A program made the position numbers and the translations under genes. A model generated the notes under the pieces. The model saw only the letters and a list, made by a program, of their open reading frames with translations, had not been told where the DNA came from and did not search any database. A stretch of 64,000 nt of DNA from Parapedobacter sp035556095 (GTDB lineage Bacteria; Bacteroidota; Bacteroidia; Sphingobacteriales; Sphingobacteriaceae): NCBI RefSeq assembly GCF_035556095.1, contig NZ_DATMFT010000016.1, positions 62,001-126,000 on the forward strand, read 5' to 3'. Below, one piece after another: positions 44,739 through 53,395 of the stretch (its first letter is position 1; every line of letters starts with the position of its first letter).

Positions 44739-47105
44739 ATGATTCAAGCCAAATTAGCCCGAGTAGCTGTAAACCGGTTTCAGAAATGGACGACGATAGG
44801 AGGTATCTGTGGGGTGGTCTTTTTGCTGGCAACATGTAATGCGACCAACGAAGGTGATCATTCCGCTAACACTCGTTTGCCGGATGTCGTGGACTATAAT
44901 TTTCATATCCGGCCCATATTGTCAGACAAATGCTTTGCGTGCCATGGCCCGGATAACAATACCCGGGAAGCGGGGTTGCGATTGGATACCGAGGAGGGTG
45001 CTTACGGCGCATTGGCAGATTATCCGGGTATGTATGCCATCGTGCCCGGTAAACCGGAAGATAGCGAGGTTTACCACCGGTTGGTTTCCGATGATGAAAC
45101 GTATCGCATGCCCCCGGTTTCGTCAAATCTTGCGCTGACTGACCGCGAAATTAAATTGATTACGCGGTGGATTGAGCAGGGTGCAGAATATAAACCGCAT
45201 TGGGCATTTACACCTCCGCTAAAGGCTGAAGTTCCGCAGGACGATGGCAAAGGATGGGCACGGAATGAAATTGATCATTTCGTCCTCCAGCGGATGAAAG
45301 GAGCCGGTTTCACTCCTAATCCGGTGGCCGAAAAATACCATTTACTGCGCCGCGTAAGTCTGGATCTGACTGGCTTACCACCCGATGTACATCTGATTGA
45401 TCGCTTTTTGGCAGACGACTCGCCCAATGCTTACGAAAAGGTAGTCGATGAGCTATTGGCTTCCAGCGCCTATGGTGAGCGCATGGCGTTGCACTGGATG
45501 GATGTAGCGCGGTACGCCGATTCATACGGTTATCAGGATGACGATATCCGTACCCAGTGGCCGTGGCGCGATTGGGTAATCCACGCGTTTAACGAAAACA
45601 TGAGCTATGATCAATTCGTTACCTGGCAGTTGGCGGGCGATTTGTTGCCCAACGCGTCCAAGGAGCAACTGTTGGCCACTGCATTCAACAGGAACCACAA
45701 AATCACCGAAGAAGGTGGCGTGATTGATGAAGAATATCGGGTAGCGTATACCATAGACAAAGCCAATACCTACTCCAAAGGGATTCTGGGGATAACGATG
45801 GAATGCGCACAGTGCCACGATCACAAATATGATCCGTTTTCCCAACAGAACTATTTCAGCTTGTATGCGTTTTTCAACAACACGCTTGAAAGAGGGCTGG
45901 AGGGACTGGTTAATTCCGGGCCTTCCAAGACGCCCCGGCTGACGATTTCACAGGAGGACCTGGATGGTGTGTTGGATTTCATCAACAAGTGGGATGACCA
46001 GGCTGAAGTAACGGTATCGGTGATGGGCGAACGGGATGTTATTAGATCGACGTTTGTACTGGACCGCGGGCTGTATGATGCGCCAACAACGCGTGTGTAC
46101 CCTGGCACACCAGAATCTATCCTTGCATTCGATAGTACACAATATGCGTCCAACCGGCTCGGTTTGGCACAATGGACATTCCGTGATGACAATCCGCTGA
46201 CAGCCCGTGTATTTGTGAACCAGCTATGGGCATTGTTTTTTGGTAACGGATTGGTGCCTACGATTGCCGATTTCGGCAATCAAGGAACATTACCCACACA
46301 CCCCGAATTGCTCGACTGGCTCGCAGTTGATTTTCGGGAAAATGGTTGGGATATTAAGCGCCTGGTGAAGCAATTCGCGATGAGTGCGACTTATCGGCAA
46401 TCGTCGCAAATTACGGACAAACATCGGAGAATCGATCCTGACAATCGCTATTATGCCCGCGCTTCCCGCCTACGATTGCCGGCGGAGATGGTCCGTGATC
46501 AGGTGCTGGCAAGCAGCGGCTTGCTGAACAAGACCATTGGTGGACCGAGCGTGAAACCCTATCAACCGGATGGAATATGGGAGGTTACCAGTCCCGGAAG
46601 AGGAGCGTTGGCCCATTATGTTCAAGACCATGGCGATGCATTGTACCGGCGGGGCATTTATGTGTTCTTTAAGTTAACGTTGCCGCCTCCCAGTATGCTT
46701 ATATTTGACTCAAGCAACCGCGATATGTGTGAGGTAACCCGGCAGCGGACCAATACACCGCTTCAAGCGTTGGTTATGTTGAATGACCCGACAATATTGG
46801 AAGGGGCTCGTGTATTTGCTCAAGAGCTTTTGGCCGTGTCAACCGATACGTCACCACAAAGCTTAATAAAGACCGCATTTAAGCGGATTTTATGTCGAGA
46901 AGCAACAACTGATGAAATCGATGTGCTGCAACAGTATTACGAAGAGGAGCAACAGCGTTTCCGCAACGTCCCGGATGAAGCCGACAAATTCTTGCAGGTG
47001 GGAGAAGCGCCGCGTAACGCAGATGTACCTGCCATTGAACATGCGGCGTTGATGGCTGTCATCCACGCCATTTATAACCTTGAAGAAGCCACCACACGTG
47101 TGTAA
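44739..47105 (+). CDS. PSCyt1-DUF1549-DUF1553 haem lipoprotein (planctomycete type)
   Basis: A 788-residue lipoprotein (lipobox LATC at 30-33). Residues about 50-150 are a Planctomycete-type cytochrome c domain with CFACH at 65-69. DUF1549 follows (about 172-380; IDHFVLQRM, LRRVSLDLTGLPP, YGERMALHWMDVARYADSYGYQ) and contains a second haem motif, CAQCH at 356-360. The C-terminal half is DUF1553 (NPLTARVFVNQLWALFFG, HPELLDWLAVDFRENGWDIK, RLPAEMVRDQVLASSGLL, RQRTNTPLQALVMLNDP). The role of these proteins is not established; electron transfer during extracytoplasmic sugar metabolism is a reasonable inference. Its partner DUF1501 gene follows 18 bases later, the usual pairing. Confidence 0.9.
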   Translation: MIQAKLARVAVNRFQKWTTIGGICGVVFLLATCNATNEGDHSANTRLPDVVDYNFHIRPILSDKCFACHGPDNNTREAGLRLDTEEGAYGALADYPGMYAIVPGKPEDSEVYHRLVSDDETYRMPPVSSNLALTDREIKLITRWIEQGAEYKPHWAFTPPLKAEVPQDDGKGWARNEIDHFVLQRMKGAGFTPNPVAEKYHLLRRVSLDLTGLPPDVHLIDRFLADDSPNAYEKVVDELLASSAYGERMALHWMDVARYADSYGYQDDDIRTQWPWRDWVIHAFNENMSYDQFVTWQLAGDLLPNASKEQLLATAFNRNHKITEEGGVIDEEYRVAYTIDKANTYSKGILGITMECAQCHDHKYDPFSQQNYFSLYAFFNNTLERGLEGLVNSGPSKTPRLTISQEDLDGVLDFINKWDDQAEVTVSVMGERDVIRSTFVLDRGLYDAPTTRVYPGTPESILAFDSTQYASNRLGLAQWTFRDDNPLTARVFVNQLWALFFGNGLVPTIADFGNQGTLPTHPELLDWLAVDFRENGWDIKRLVKQFAMSATYRQSSQITDKHRRIDPDNRYYARASRLRLPAEMVRDQVLASSGLLNKTIGGPSVKPYQPDGIWEVTSPGRGALAHYVQDHGDALYRRGIYVFFKLTLPPPSMLIFDSSNRDMCEVTRQRTNTPLQALVMLNDPTILEGARVFAQELLAVSTDTSPQSLIKTAFKRILCREATTDEIDVLQQYYEEEQQRFRNVPDEADKFLQVGEAPRNADVPAIEHAALMAVIHAIYNLEEATTRV

Positions 47106-47123
47106 ACGATAAATCGCTGAGTA

Positions 47124-48602
47124 ATGGAAAGGAAAAGAACACCGCCGATGGAAAATGAAATACAGAATGCCAAATTGTTTCAGAACCGGCGTCAGTTTTT
47201 ATCGAGCTTAAGCATTGGCATCGGTAGCGCGGCTTTAGGCTCGCTGCTGATTCCCGATTTGTTTTCTGGTGGTAAGAAAGGGCAAGAGGCGTTGGAAAGG
47301 GCCATACCGCATTTCGCCCCGAAGGCCAAGCGCGTAATCTACCTGTTTCAGTCGGGGGGCGTTTCTCAACTGGAATCATTCGATTACAAACCGAAATTAA
47401 GGGAAATGCTTGGGCAGGACCTGCCCGAATCCGTACGCGGAGGACAACGACTCACGGGTATGACCGCCGGCCAGGCATCGTTTCCATTGGTGGGTTCATA
47501 TTTTGACTTTGCCCAGCATGGGGAAAGCCGCGCTTGGGTAAGCAGTTTATTTCCGCATACTGCAAAGATTGTCGACGAGCTTTGTATCATCAGATCGATG
47601 CACACCGATGCAATCAATCACGATCCAGCCATTACCTTTTTTCAGACGGGTGCCCAGCAAGGCAATCGGCCGAGTATGGGTGCTTGGCTGAGTTACGGAC
47701 TGGGAAGTGAAAATGAGAATCTTCCCGCATTTTGTGTGTTGATTTCCAAAGGTGCCGGTGATAACCAAGGCATCTATTCGAAGTTGTGGTCGAATGGATT
47801 TCTTGACTCCATTCATCAAGGCGTCCAGTTCATGGGCGGTCCCAATCCGGTGCTGTATTTGAATAATCCAGCAGGCGCCGATAAGGCTAGCCGACGGAAT
47901 TTGCTCGATAAGTTAGCCAAATTGAACGGTATGCAGTTTGAGATTTTCGGTGATGCCGAAATTACCGCCAAGGTGCAGCAGTATGAGATGGCTTACCGTA
48001 TGCAAACCTCCGTTCCGGAAGTCACGGATGTATCCAAAGAGCCTGACCATATCGTGAAAATGTATGGTCCGGAGTGCCTGGTGCCGGGAACCTATGCCGC
48101 GAATTGTCTACTGGCCAGAAAACTGTCGGAAAACGGCGTCCGTTTTGTGCAGCTGTATCACCAGGGGTGGGATCAGCATGGCGCACTTCCCAATTATATG
48201 GCCATGCAGGCGAAAGATGTGGACCAAGCTTCGGCGGCATTGGTTACCGATTTAAAACAACGCGGCTTGTTGGATGAAACCCTTGTGATTTGGGGTGGCG
48301 AATTCGGCCGTACGAATTTTTGTCAGGGACACCTTGCCGTTGATAATTATGGACGGGACCATCACCCCCGTTGCTTTAGTATCTGGATGGCAGGCGGCGG
48401 CGTAAAGCCCGGCATCGTTTATGGCGAGACAGACGAGTTTAGTTACAACATAGCCAAAGATCCGGTTCATGTACATGATTTCCATGCTACGATACTGCAT
48501 CTCCTCGGGCTAGATCATGAGCGGCTAACCTATCAGCATTTGGGTCGGCGATATCGGCTCACCGATGTGGCAGGTAATGTCGTGAAAAGTATCATAGCTT
48601 AA
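47124..48602 (+). CDS. DUF1501 protein (sulfatase/alkaline phosphatase-like fold)
   Basis: A 492-residue protein with a twin-arginine-like signal (NRRQFLSSLSIGIGSAALG, about 22-40). DUF1501 features: KAKRVIYLFQSGGVSQLESF, DELCIIRSMHTDAINHDPA, NARL-type segment NCLLARKLSENGVRFVQLYHQGWDQH, LVIWGGEFGRTNF and GRDHHPRCFSIWMAGGGVKPG, with Asp/His residues typical of the alkaline phosphatase-like metal site. These proteins nearly always accompany DUF1549/DUF1553 genes. Tat export would deliver a folded metalloprotein to the periplasm. Activity unknown. Start ATG 47124; ATG 47151 would shorten it by 9 residues. Confidence 0.9.
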   Translation: MERKRTPPMENEIQNAKLFQNRRQFLSSLSIGIGSAALGSLLIPDLFSGGKKGQEALERAIPHFAPKAKRVIYLFQSGGVSQLESFDYKPKLREMLGQDLPESVRGGQRLTGMTAGQASFPLVGSYFDFAQHGESRAWVSSLFPHTAKIVDELCIIRSMHTDAINHDPAITFFQTGAQQGNRPSMGAWLSYGLGSENENLPAFCVLISKGAGDNQGIYSKLWSNGFLDSIHQGVQFMGGPNPVLYLNNPAGADKASRRNLLDKLAKLNGMQFEIFGDAEITAKVQQYEMAYRMQTSVPEVTDVSKEPDHIVKMYGPECLVPGTYAANCLLARKLSENGVRFVQLYHQGWDQHGALPNYMAMQAKDVDQASAALVTDLKQRGLLDETLVIWGGEFGRTNFCQGHLAVDNYGRDHHPRCFSIWMAGGGVKPGIVYGETDEFSYNIAKDPVHVHDFHATILHLLGLDHERLTYQHLGRRYRLTDVAGNVVKSIIA

Positions 48603-48616
48603 GTTTTTGTGGATTG

Positions 48617-50770
48617 ATGAAAGCACCGAACTGGCGGCTTAATACGCTTATAGGCCTTAACTGTTTTATTGTCTTCTTGCTACTAGCTGAGCACCTGGTT
48701 CATATACCGCTGTGGCTGCAGGTCGTGGGGAGGATGCACCCGATGGTGTTGCACTTCCCGATTGTCATGCTGTTGATTGCCGGCGCATTCGTTAATTTCC
48801 GTAAGCCGTTGCAGCAATCGTTTCCAGTAACGCGGTTAATCCGCGAAACCTTATTCATCGCCGCAGTGAGTGCCGCCATAACCGTGATCCTGGGGCTGCT
48901 CCTTGCCCAGGAGGATGGCTATGAGGGAAATAGTTTCTTGTGGCATAAATGGACCGGGATAGCCATTTCTTTTGTGTCATGCGGGTTAGTGTGGGCGCAG
49001 TCGTTGTTAAGCACACACCGTCGGCGCTGGTTTATCTTATCTACAAATGGATGTCTGTGCCTGGTGTTGGTAGCAGGTCATTTTGGGGCAAATCTAACAC
49101 ACGGTGAGCAATTTGTACTGGCACCTCTGAAAAAAGGCGATGATCAACTATTCGACATCCAAACTGCTCAAGTATTTGACGATGTAATATTGCCCATATT
49201 AAAAGCGAAATGCCTGTCTTGTCACCGTACCGGCAAATCAAAGGGCGAATTGGTGTTAACTGATTCGGTAACTATTGCCAAAGGAGGTGAAAGCGGTGCC
49301 TTGTTCGTTGCCGGCGACCCAGCAGAAAGCTTATTGATCCAGCGGTTGATGCTAGATATTGAGCATGAACACCACATGCCGCCAAAGGGTAAGCCACAAT
49401 TGACGCCCGAGGAATTGGCACTACTCCAGATCTGGGTGGCCAACGGTGCCCGGTTTGAAGTACCTGTGGCTTCATTGGCTGCCAACGATAGCCTCAGATT
49501 GGCGATAAGTGCGGTCTATCAGGTAGCTGAAGATGAACATTTTGATTTCCCAGCTGCAGATACAGACCAGATTAAAACACTTTCTACCCCATACCGTGTT
49601 GTGAGGGTGGTAGCCGATGGGTCACCAGCTCTTTTGGTCAATTTTTACGGTGCCGCTTTTTATACCGACCAGTCTTTGGCGGAGCTCGAACCTATTGCCA
49701 AACAGATAGTGTCGTTGAACCTAAACGGCATGCCTATCGGGGCAAAGGGAATAGAAACAATCGCAAAATTTGAAAACTTGCGTGATATCAACCTGAATGG
49801 TACACCAATAGATGATCAACGCATAGGAAGCCTGAGTGCATTGGGAAACTTGCGAAGCGCGAGACTAAATGGAACCGCGTTGACCGAGATCGGAATCAAG
49901 CAATTGTTGGCGAATGATGCACTGCAGGAGGTGTTCATTTGGAATACGGCCATCAGTGATGAGGAGGTAGCCCAGCTCGCCAAGTCGTTCCCGACAAAAA
50001 AGATTACGGTGGGGTATGTTGATGACGGACAGACCATCCTCCCGTTGACAGAACCGCAGGTTACGCCGGCGCGGACCTTTTTCCGTGATGAACTGAACGT
50101 TGCCATTAGCCATCCCATTCCCCAGGTGCAAATCCGTTATACATTGGATGGGAGTGAGCCAGATAGTCTAAACAGCAAGCTATTTGACGGTCCGATCACC
50201 ATCGACAGTAATCAGCAGCTGACCGTGAAGGCATTCAAGGAAGGCTGGGGGGCAAGTCCTACTGTAACGCGCAGGTATGTGCAGTCTGGGAAAAAACCAG
50301 ATCGCATTGTTATGGAAGGGCGGCCCCATACGCTGTATCCGGCACGCCGAGAGCTGTCTTTTTTTGATTTGGAGAGTGGCGGTAGGAACCATGCAGATGG
50401 GAAATGGCAGGGCTACTACCAGTCTCCCTTATCTGCTATGTTGCATTTCGACGGGGCAACAGCGATCGATACACTCACACTTAGTGTCATGCAGAATTAC
50501 GTGGGAATTACGTATATACATGCATTTGCCCCTGAATACATCGAAGTATGGGGAGGAAGCGACAACAACGAAGAAAAACTACTGGCGAAGGTGCTGCCTG
50601 TTCCAGATAAGCAGGAGCAGTTGGTGTCGCCCAGACTCATCCACTGCCCAATTAACGCCGAAGTGAGCTACCTGAAATTGATTGCACAACCTTATCGAAA
50701 GATTCCTGAGGGATACCCCGGCGCGGGTGCAGAAGCCTGGATGTTTGTGGATGAAATCGTTCTAAAATAA
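48617..50770 (+). CDS. Membrane-anchored multidomain protein: DUF2231-like helices, cytochrome c, LRR, FN3-like and discoidin-like domains
   Basis: A 717-residue protein. About five transmembrane helices occupy residues 10-165 (LNCFIVFLLLAEHLV, MVLHFPIVMLLIAGAFV, FIAAVSAAITVILGLLLA and others), resembling DUF2231. A Planctomycete-type cytochrome c domain follows with CLSCH at 199-203 and a candidate axial Met in HHMPPKGKPQL. Residues about 350-455 contain three or four leucine-rich repeats (ENLRDINLNGTPIDDQ, GNLRSARLNGTALTE). About 495-565 is a chitobiase C-terminal/FN3-like module (RYTLDGSEPDS), and the end is discoidin-like (LSFFDLESGG, WQGYYQSPLSAMLHF). It could carry electrons between membrane and sugar-binding modules. 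ATG 48617 is chosen over TTG 48614. Confidence 0.82.
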   Translation: MKAPNWRLNTLIGLNCFIVFLLLAEHLVHIPLWLQVVGRMHPMVLHFPIVMLLIAGAFVNFRKPLQQSFPVTRLIRETLFIAAVSAAITVILGLLLAQEDGYEGNSFLWHKWTGIAISFVSCGLVWAQSLLSTHRRRWFILSTNGCLCLVLVAGHFGANLTHGEQFVLAPLKKGDDQLFDIQTAQVFDDVILPILKAKCLSCHRTGKSKGELVLTDSVTIAKGGESGALFVAGDPAESLLIQRLMLDIEHEHHMPPKGKPQLTPEELALLQIWVANGARFEVPVASLAANDSLRLAISAVYQVAEDEHFDFPAADTDQIKTLSTPYRVVRVVADGSPALLVNFYGAAFYTDQSLAELEPIAKQIVSLNLNGMPIGAKGIETIAKFENLRDINLNGTPIDDQRIGSLSALGNLRSARLNGTALTEIGIKQLLANDALQEVFIWNTAISDEEVAQLAKSFPTKKITVGYVDDGQTILPLTEPQVTPARTFFRDELNVAISHPIPQVQIRYTLDGSEPDSLNSKLFDGPITIDSNQQLTVKAFKEGWGASPTVTRRYVQSGKKPDRIVMEGRPHTLYPARRELSFFDLESGGRNHADGKWQGYYQSPLSAMLHFDGATAIDTLTLSVMQNYVGITYIHAFAPEYIEVWGGSDNNEEKLLAKVLPVPDKQEQLVSPRLIHCPINAEVSYLKLIAQPYRKIPEGYPGAGAEAWMFVDEIVLK

Positions 50771-50807
50771 ATTAAACAACTTGTATATACAAGTTGTTTA
50801 ATTTATT
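50766..50807. promoter_or_regulatory. 42-bp perfect palindrome with GntR operator candidate 5
   Basis: Two 21-base arms are exactly complementary, with no loop. The centre is ACTTGTATATACAAGT (50779-50794), the same dyad as at the gntR/GH92 promoters. The palindrome contains the stop codon of the upstream gene and runs into the -7 element of the next. It can serve as operator, and as RNA a 21-bp stem could also act as a terminator. Confidence 0.8.
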
Positions 50808-50814
50808 ATATTTG
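50807..50814 (+). promoter_or_regulatory. Predicted -7 promoter element of the catabolic operon
   Basis: TATATTTG fits TAnnTTTG; the TTG at 50781-50783 inside the operator is 23 bases upstream. The ATG at 50819 begins four bases after this box, so the transcript would be leaderless or nearly so. Confidence 0.6.
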
Positions 50815-50818
50815 TGTC

Positions 50819-51655
50819 ATGAAAAATTATAGATTAAACAGACTCTTCAACCGTAAATCAGGTAATTGCTTCGATGTGGCCATTGACCATGGATTCTTTA
50901 ACGAATATTCATTTTTACACGGAATAGAAAATATTAAGAACGCCGTTGATGTGCTCGTCGACGCGGCTCCGGATGCGATACAGCTTACGATCGGGCAGGC
51001 GCATTATCTCCAATCCATCCCCGGCCGCGAAAAGCCGTCGCTGGTATTGCGCACGGACGTCGCCAACGTATATGGTAAACAATTGCCTCGTGCGCTATTC
51101 AGCCGGATGATTGAAAATCCGATTGAGCAAGCCATTCGTTTGGATGCCGTATGCGTGGTGGTGAACCTGTTCAGCATCCCGGATGAGCCGGAAGTGACCG
51201 ACCAATGTGTTCAAAACATATTGAAAATCAAGCCTGAAGCCGAACGCTATGGCATACCGCTGATGGTGGAACCCTTGGTGTTCCGCCCGAATAGCGAAGC
51301 GGGAGGATATATGGTGAACGGCGATCCGGAGAAAATTATTCCATTAGTTAGGCAGGGCGTGGAGCTCGGTGCTGACATCATTAAGGCCGATCCGACCGAT
51401 CACGTGGAAGATTACCATCGTGTGGTAGAAACAGCCGGTGACATTCCCGTGCTGGTTCGTGGGGGAGGAAAAGCAAGCGATGAGGAAATCCTTCAACGTA
51501 CGTACGGTTTGATGAAGCAAGGCGTAAAGGGTATCGTTTATGGAAGGAATGTTATTCAGCATGCCAATCCGAGCGGCATGACGCGTGCGTTGATGGCTAT
51601 TGTCCACGAGGGTGCTAAACCAGGGGAAGTAATCGGATTGTTAAAACAGGCATAA
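50819..51655 (+). CDS. Class I aldolase, DhnA/LsrF-like
   Basis: A 278-residue (beta/alpha)8 aldolase. The N-terminus CFDVAIDHGFF matches the DhnA opening; GADIIKADPTD contains the likely Schiff-base lysine (about residue 189), and VLVRGGGKASDEEIL is the phosphate-binding loop, followed by GVKGIVYGRNVIQH. Members cleave phosphorylated ketoses such as fructose phosphates, or thiolyse related compounds. It heads an eight-gene operon including a sugar isomerase and PfkB kinase, so it probably cleaves the ketose phosphate they make. No alternative start exists nearby, so the ATG next to the -7 box is accepted. Confidence 0.88.
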   Translation: MKNYRLNRLFNRKSGNCFDVAIDHGFFNEYSFLHGIENIKNAVDVLVDAAPDAIQLTIGQAHYLQSIPGREKPSLVLRTDVANVYGKQLPRALFSRMIENPIEQAIRLDAVCVVVNLFSIPDEPEVTDQCVQNILKIKPEAERYGIPLMVEPLVFRPNSEAGGYMVNGDPEKIIPLVRQGVELGADIIKADPTDHVEDYHRVVETAGDIPVLVRGGGKASDEEILQRTYGLMKQGVKGIVYGRNVIQHANPSGMTRALMAIVHEGAKPGEVIGLLKQA

Positions 51656-52801
51656 ATGAAAACAGTAAACATTGGCATCATTGGCGGTGGACTGATGGGG
51701 CGTGAGGCTGCAAGCGCATTCGGGCGCTGGTTCGCCCTGAAAGATTTTCCCGTACGGGCGCAGTTGACCGCAGTGTGTGATCTGAATGAGACGATTTTAT
51801 CGTGGTACAAGCAGATCGAAAGTGTTTCGGTGCTCACCACAGATTACCGCGAACTGATCGATAGCGACCAAGTGGATGTGGTGTATATTGCCGTACCGCA
51901 CAATTTGCACCGTGAACTATATATCGACATCCTGCGGGCGGGCAAAGACCTACTAGGTGAAAAGCCTTTTGGTATTGATCAGGAAGCTGCGGAGGCAATT
52001 GCGGCAGAAGCAGCTAAATTAGGCCGGTTTGTCCGCTGCAGCTCGGAGATGCCTTTTCTGCCGGGCCCCCAGCGGGTAATCAGCGAAGTGCAATCGGGGC
52101 GTTTGGGACGGATATTCGAAATCCGGTCGGGTTTCCTCCATGCGAGCGATATGAATGCGCAGAAGCCCATCAATTGGAAACGCCAATCGCAATACTGTGG
52201 CGAGATCGGTGTGATGGGCGATTTGGGGATGCACGCGCTGCACGTGCCGCTGCGATTGGGTTGGAAGCCCGTTAAAGTGTTCGCCCAACTGCAGAAAATC
52301 ATCACTGAGCGGCCCGATGGGAAAGGGGGGATTGCCGAATGTGATACATGGAATAACGCAACACTGAGTACCCAGGTTGTCGTTGATGGCGAACAGGTGC
52401 CTATGCAACTGGAAATGAAACGGCTGGCACCCGGTGAAACGAACACGTGGTACATCGAAATTTACGGAACGGAAGGCGGTGTACGTTACAGTACAAAAGA
52501 CACCAAGGCGTTCTGGCAGTTCACCAATGGCGCTGAGCAATGGTGGAAACGTACGGATCTCGGATTTCAGATGCCTTTCGAAACCATTACAGGAAGTATT
52601 TTTGAGGCCGGTTTTCCCGACTGTTTTATGCAGATGATTGCGGCTTATGTTGCCGAACGCGAAGGATTGCTGAACGGGAGGTTTGGTTGCGCAACGCCGG
52701 GAGAGGCGGTAGATAGCCACCGGGTTTTCAAAGCAGCCCTGCACTCGCATGAGACCGGATCGTTTGTCGAAGTTCCATACACTAATATGATGGCGATATG
52801 A
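51656..52801 (+). CDS. Gfo/Idh/MocA family oxidoreductase
   Basis: A 381-residue cytoplasmic enzyme: Rossmann motif GIIGGGLMGREA (residues 7-18), VDVVYIAVPHNLHRELYIDI and the catalytic-domain lysine motif GEKPFGID, then CGEIGVMGDLGMHALHVPLR with the conserved His. It begins at the base after the aldolase stop and overlaps the isomerase gene by ATGA, so it is translated in one unit with both. Likely an NAD(P)-dependent sugar or polyol dehydrogenase; substrate unknown. Confidence 0.88.
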   Translation: MKTVNIGIIGGGLMGREAASAFGRWFALKDFPVRAQLTAVCDLNETILSWYKQIESVSVLTTDYRELIDSDQVDVVYIAVPHNLHRELYIDILRAGKDLLGEKPFGIDQEAAEAIAAEAAKLGRFVRCSSEMPFLPGPQRVISEVQSGRLGRIFEIRSGFLHASDMNAQKPINWKRQSQYCGEIGVMGDLGMHALHVPLRLGWKPVKVFAQLQKIITERPDGKGGIAECDTWNNATLSTQVVVDGEQVPMQLEMKRLAPGETNTWYIEIYGTEGGVRYSTKDTKAFWQFTNGAEQWWKRTDLGFQMPFETITGSIFEAGFPDCFMQMIAAYVAEREGLLNGRFGCATPGEAVDSHRVFKAALHSHETGSFVEVPYTNMMAI

Positions 52802-53364
52802 AGCGGTCGGAAATAAATTATGCCGTGCGGTCCGCGATCAGTTTTTTTGAACGTAATGGTTGGGTATTGCCGCCCAATCCGGCGTGGGACGTGACCGATT
52901 TTGGCTTGGGGATTTTCCGCAAAGCGGGCCTGGTATTGGTAAACCTTGCTGCGGAAGCCGAGTACTGTGAAAAGCTGATGTATGCCTGGCGTGATCAGAC
53001 CACACCGGCGCACTACCATAAACAGAAGAAAGAAGATATCATTTGCAGAACAGGACAGCTCGCTGTGACACTGTGGAAAGGAAATCCCGAAGCGACGGGA
53101 CATGAACTCATTACCGTTAAGATAAACGGCGAGGAGCGTACCGTTATGAACGGGGAGTCGATTACGCTAAATGCTGGTGAACGCATCACCATTACGCCGC
53201 TATTGTGGCACGCGTTTCAGCCGGTTTCTTCCGAATGCATTATCGGCGAGGTATCTACTGCCAATGACGATGAAAATGATAACTTCTTCTGGGATGATGA
53301 AATCGGGAGATTTCCAGAAATCATCGAGGACGAACCTCCGTTGGTTAAACTGGTGGGTGAATAA
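52798..53364 (+). CDS. D-lyxose/D-mannose ketol-isomerase (cupin type)
   Basis: A 188-residue cupin. The metal site is visible as TPAHYHKQKKEDIICRTG (two His and a Glu) with the fourth ligand in LLWHAF. It also has the characteristic N-terminus RSAISFFERNGWVLPP and YAWRDQTTP. Family members interconvert D-lyxose/D-xylulose and D-mannose/D-fructose with Mn2+. With two GH92 enzymes in the same predicted regulon, D-mannose is the most attractive substrate. Overlaps the preceding gene by 4 bases; a PfkB kinase follows. Confidence 0.88.
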   Translation: MKRSEINYAVRSAISFFERNGWVLPPNPAWDVTDFGLGIFRKAGLVLVNLAAEAEYCEKLMYAWRDQTTPAHYHKQKKEDIICRTGQLAVTLWKGNPEATGHELITVKINGEERTVMNGESITLNAGERITITPLLWHAFQPVSSECIIGEVSTANDDENDNFFWDDEIGRFPEIIEDEPPLVKLVGE

Positions 53365-53395
53365 CAGGCACCTAGCTGAATAGGAAGGAAATATC

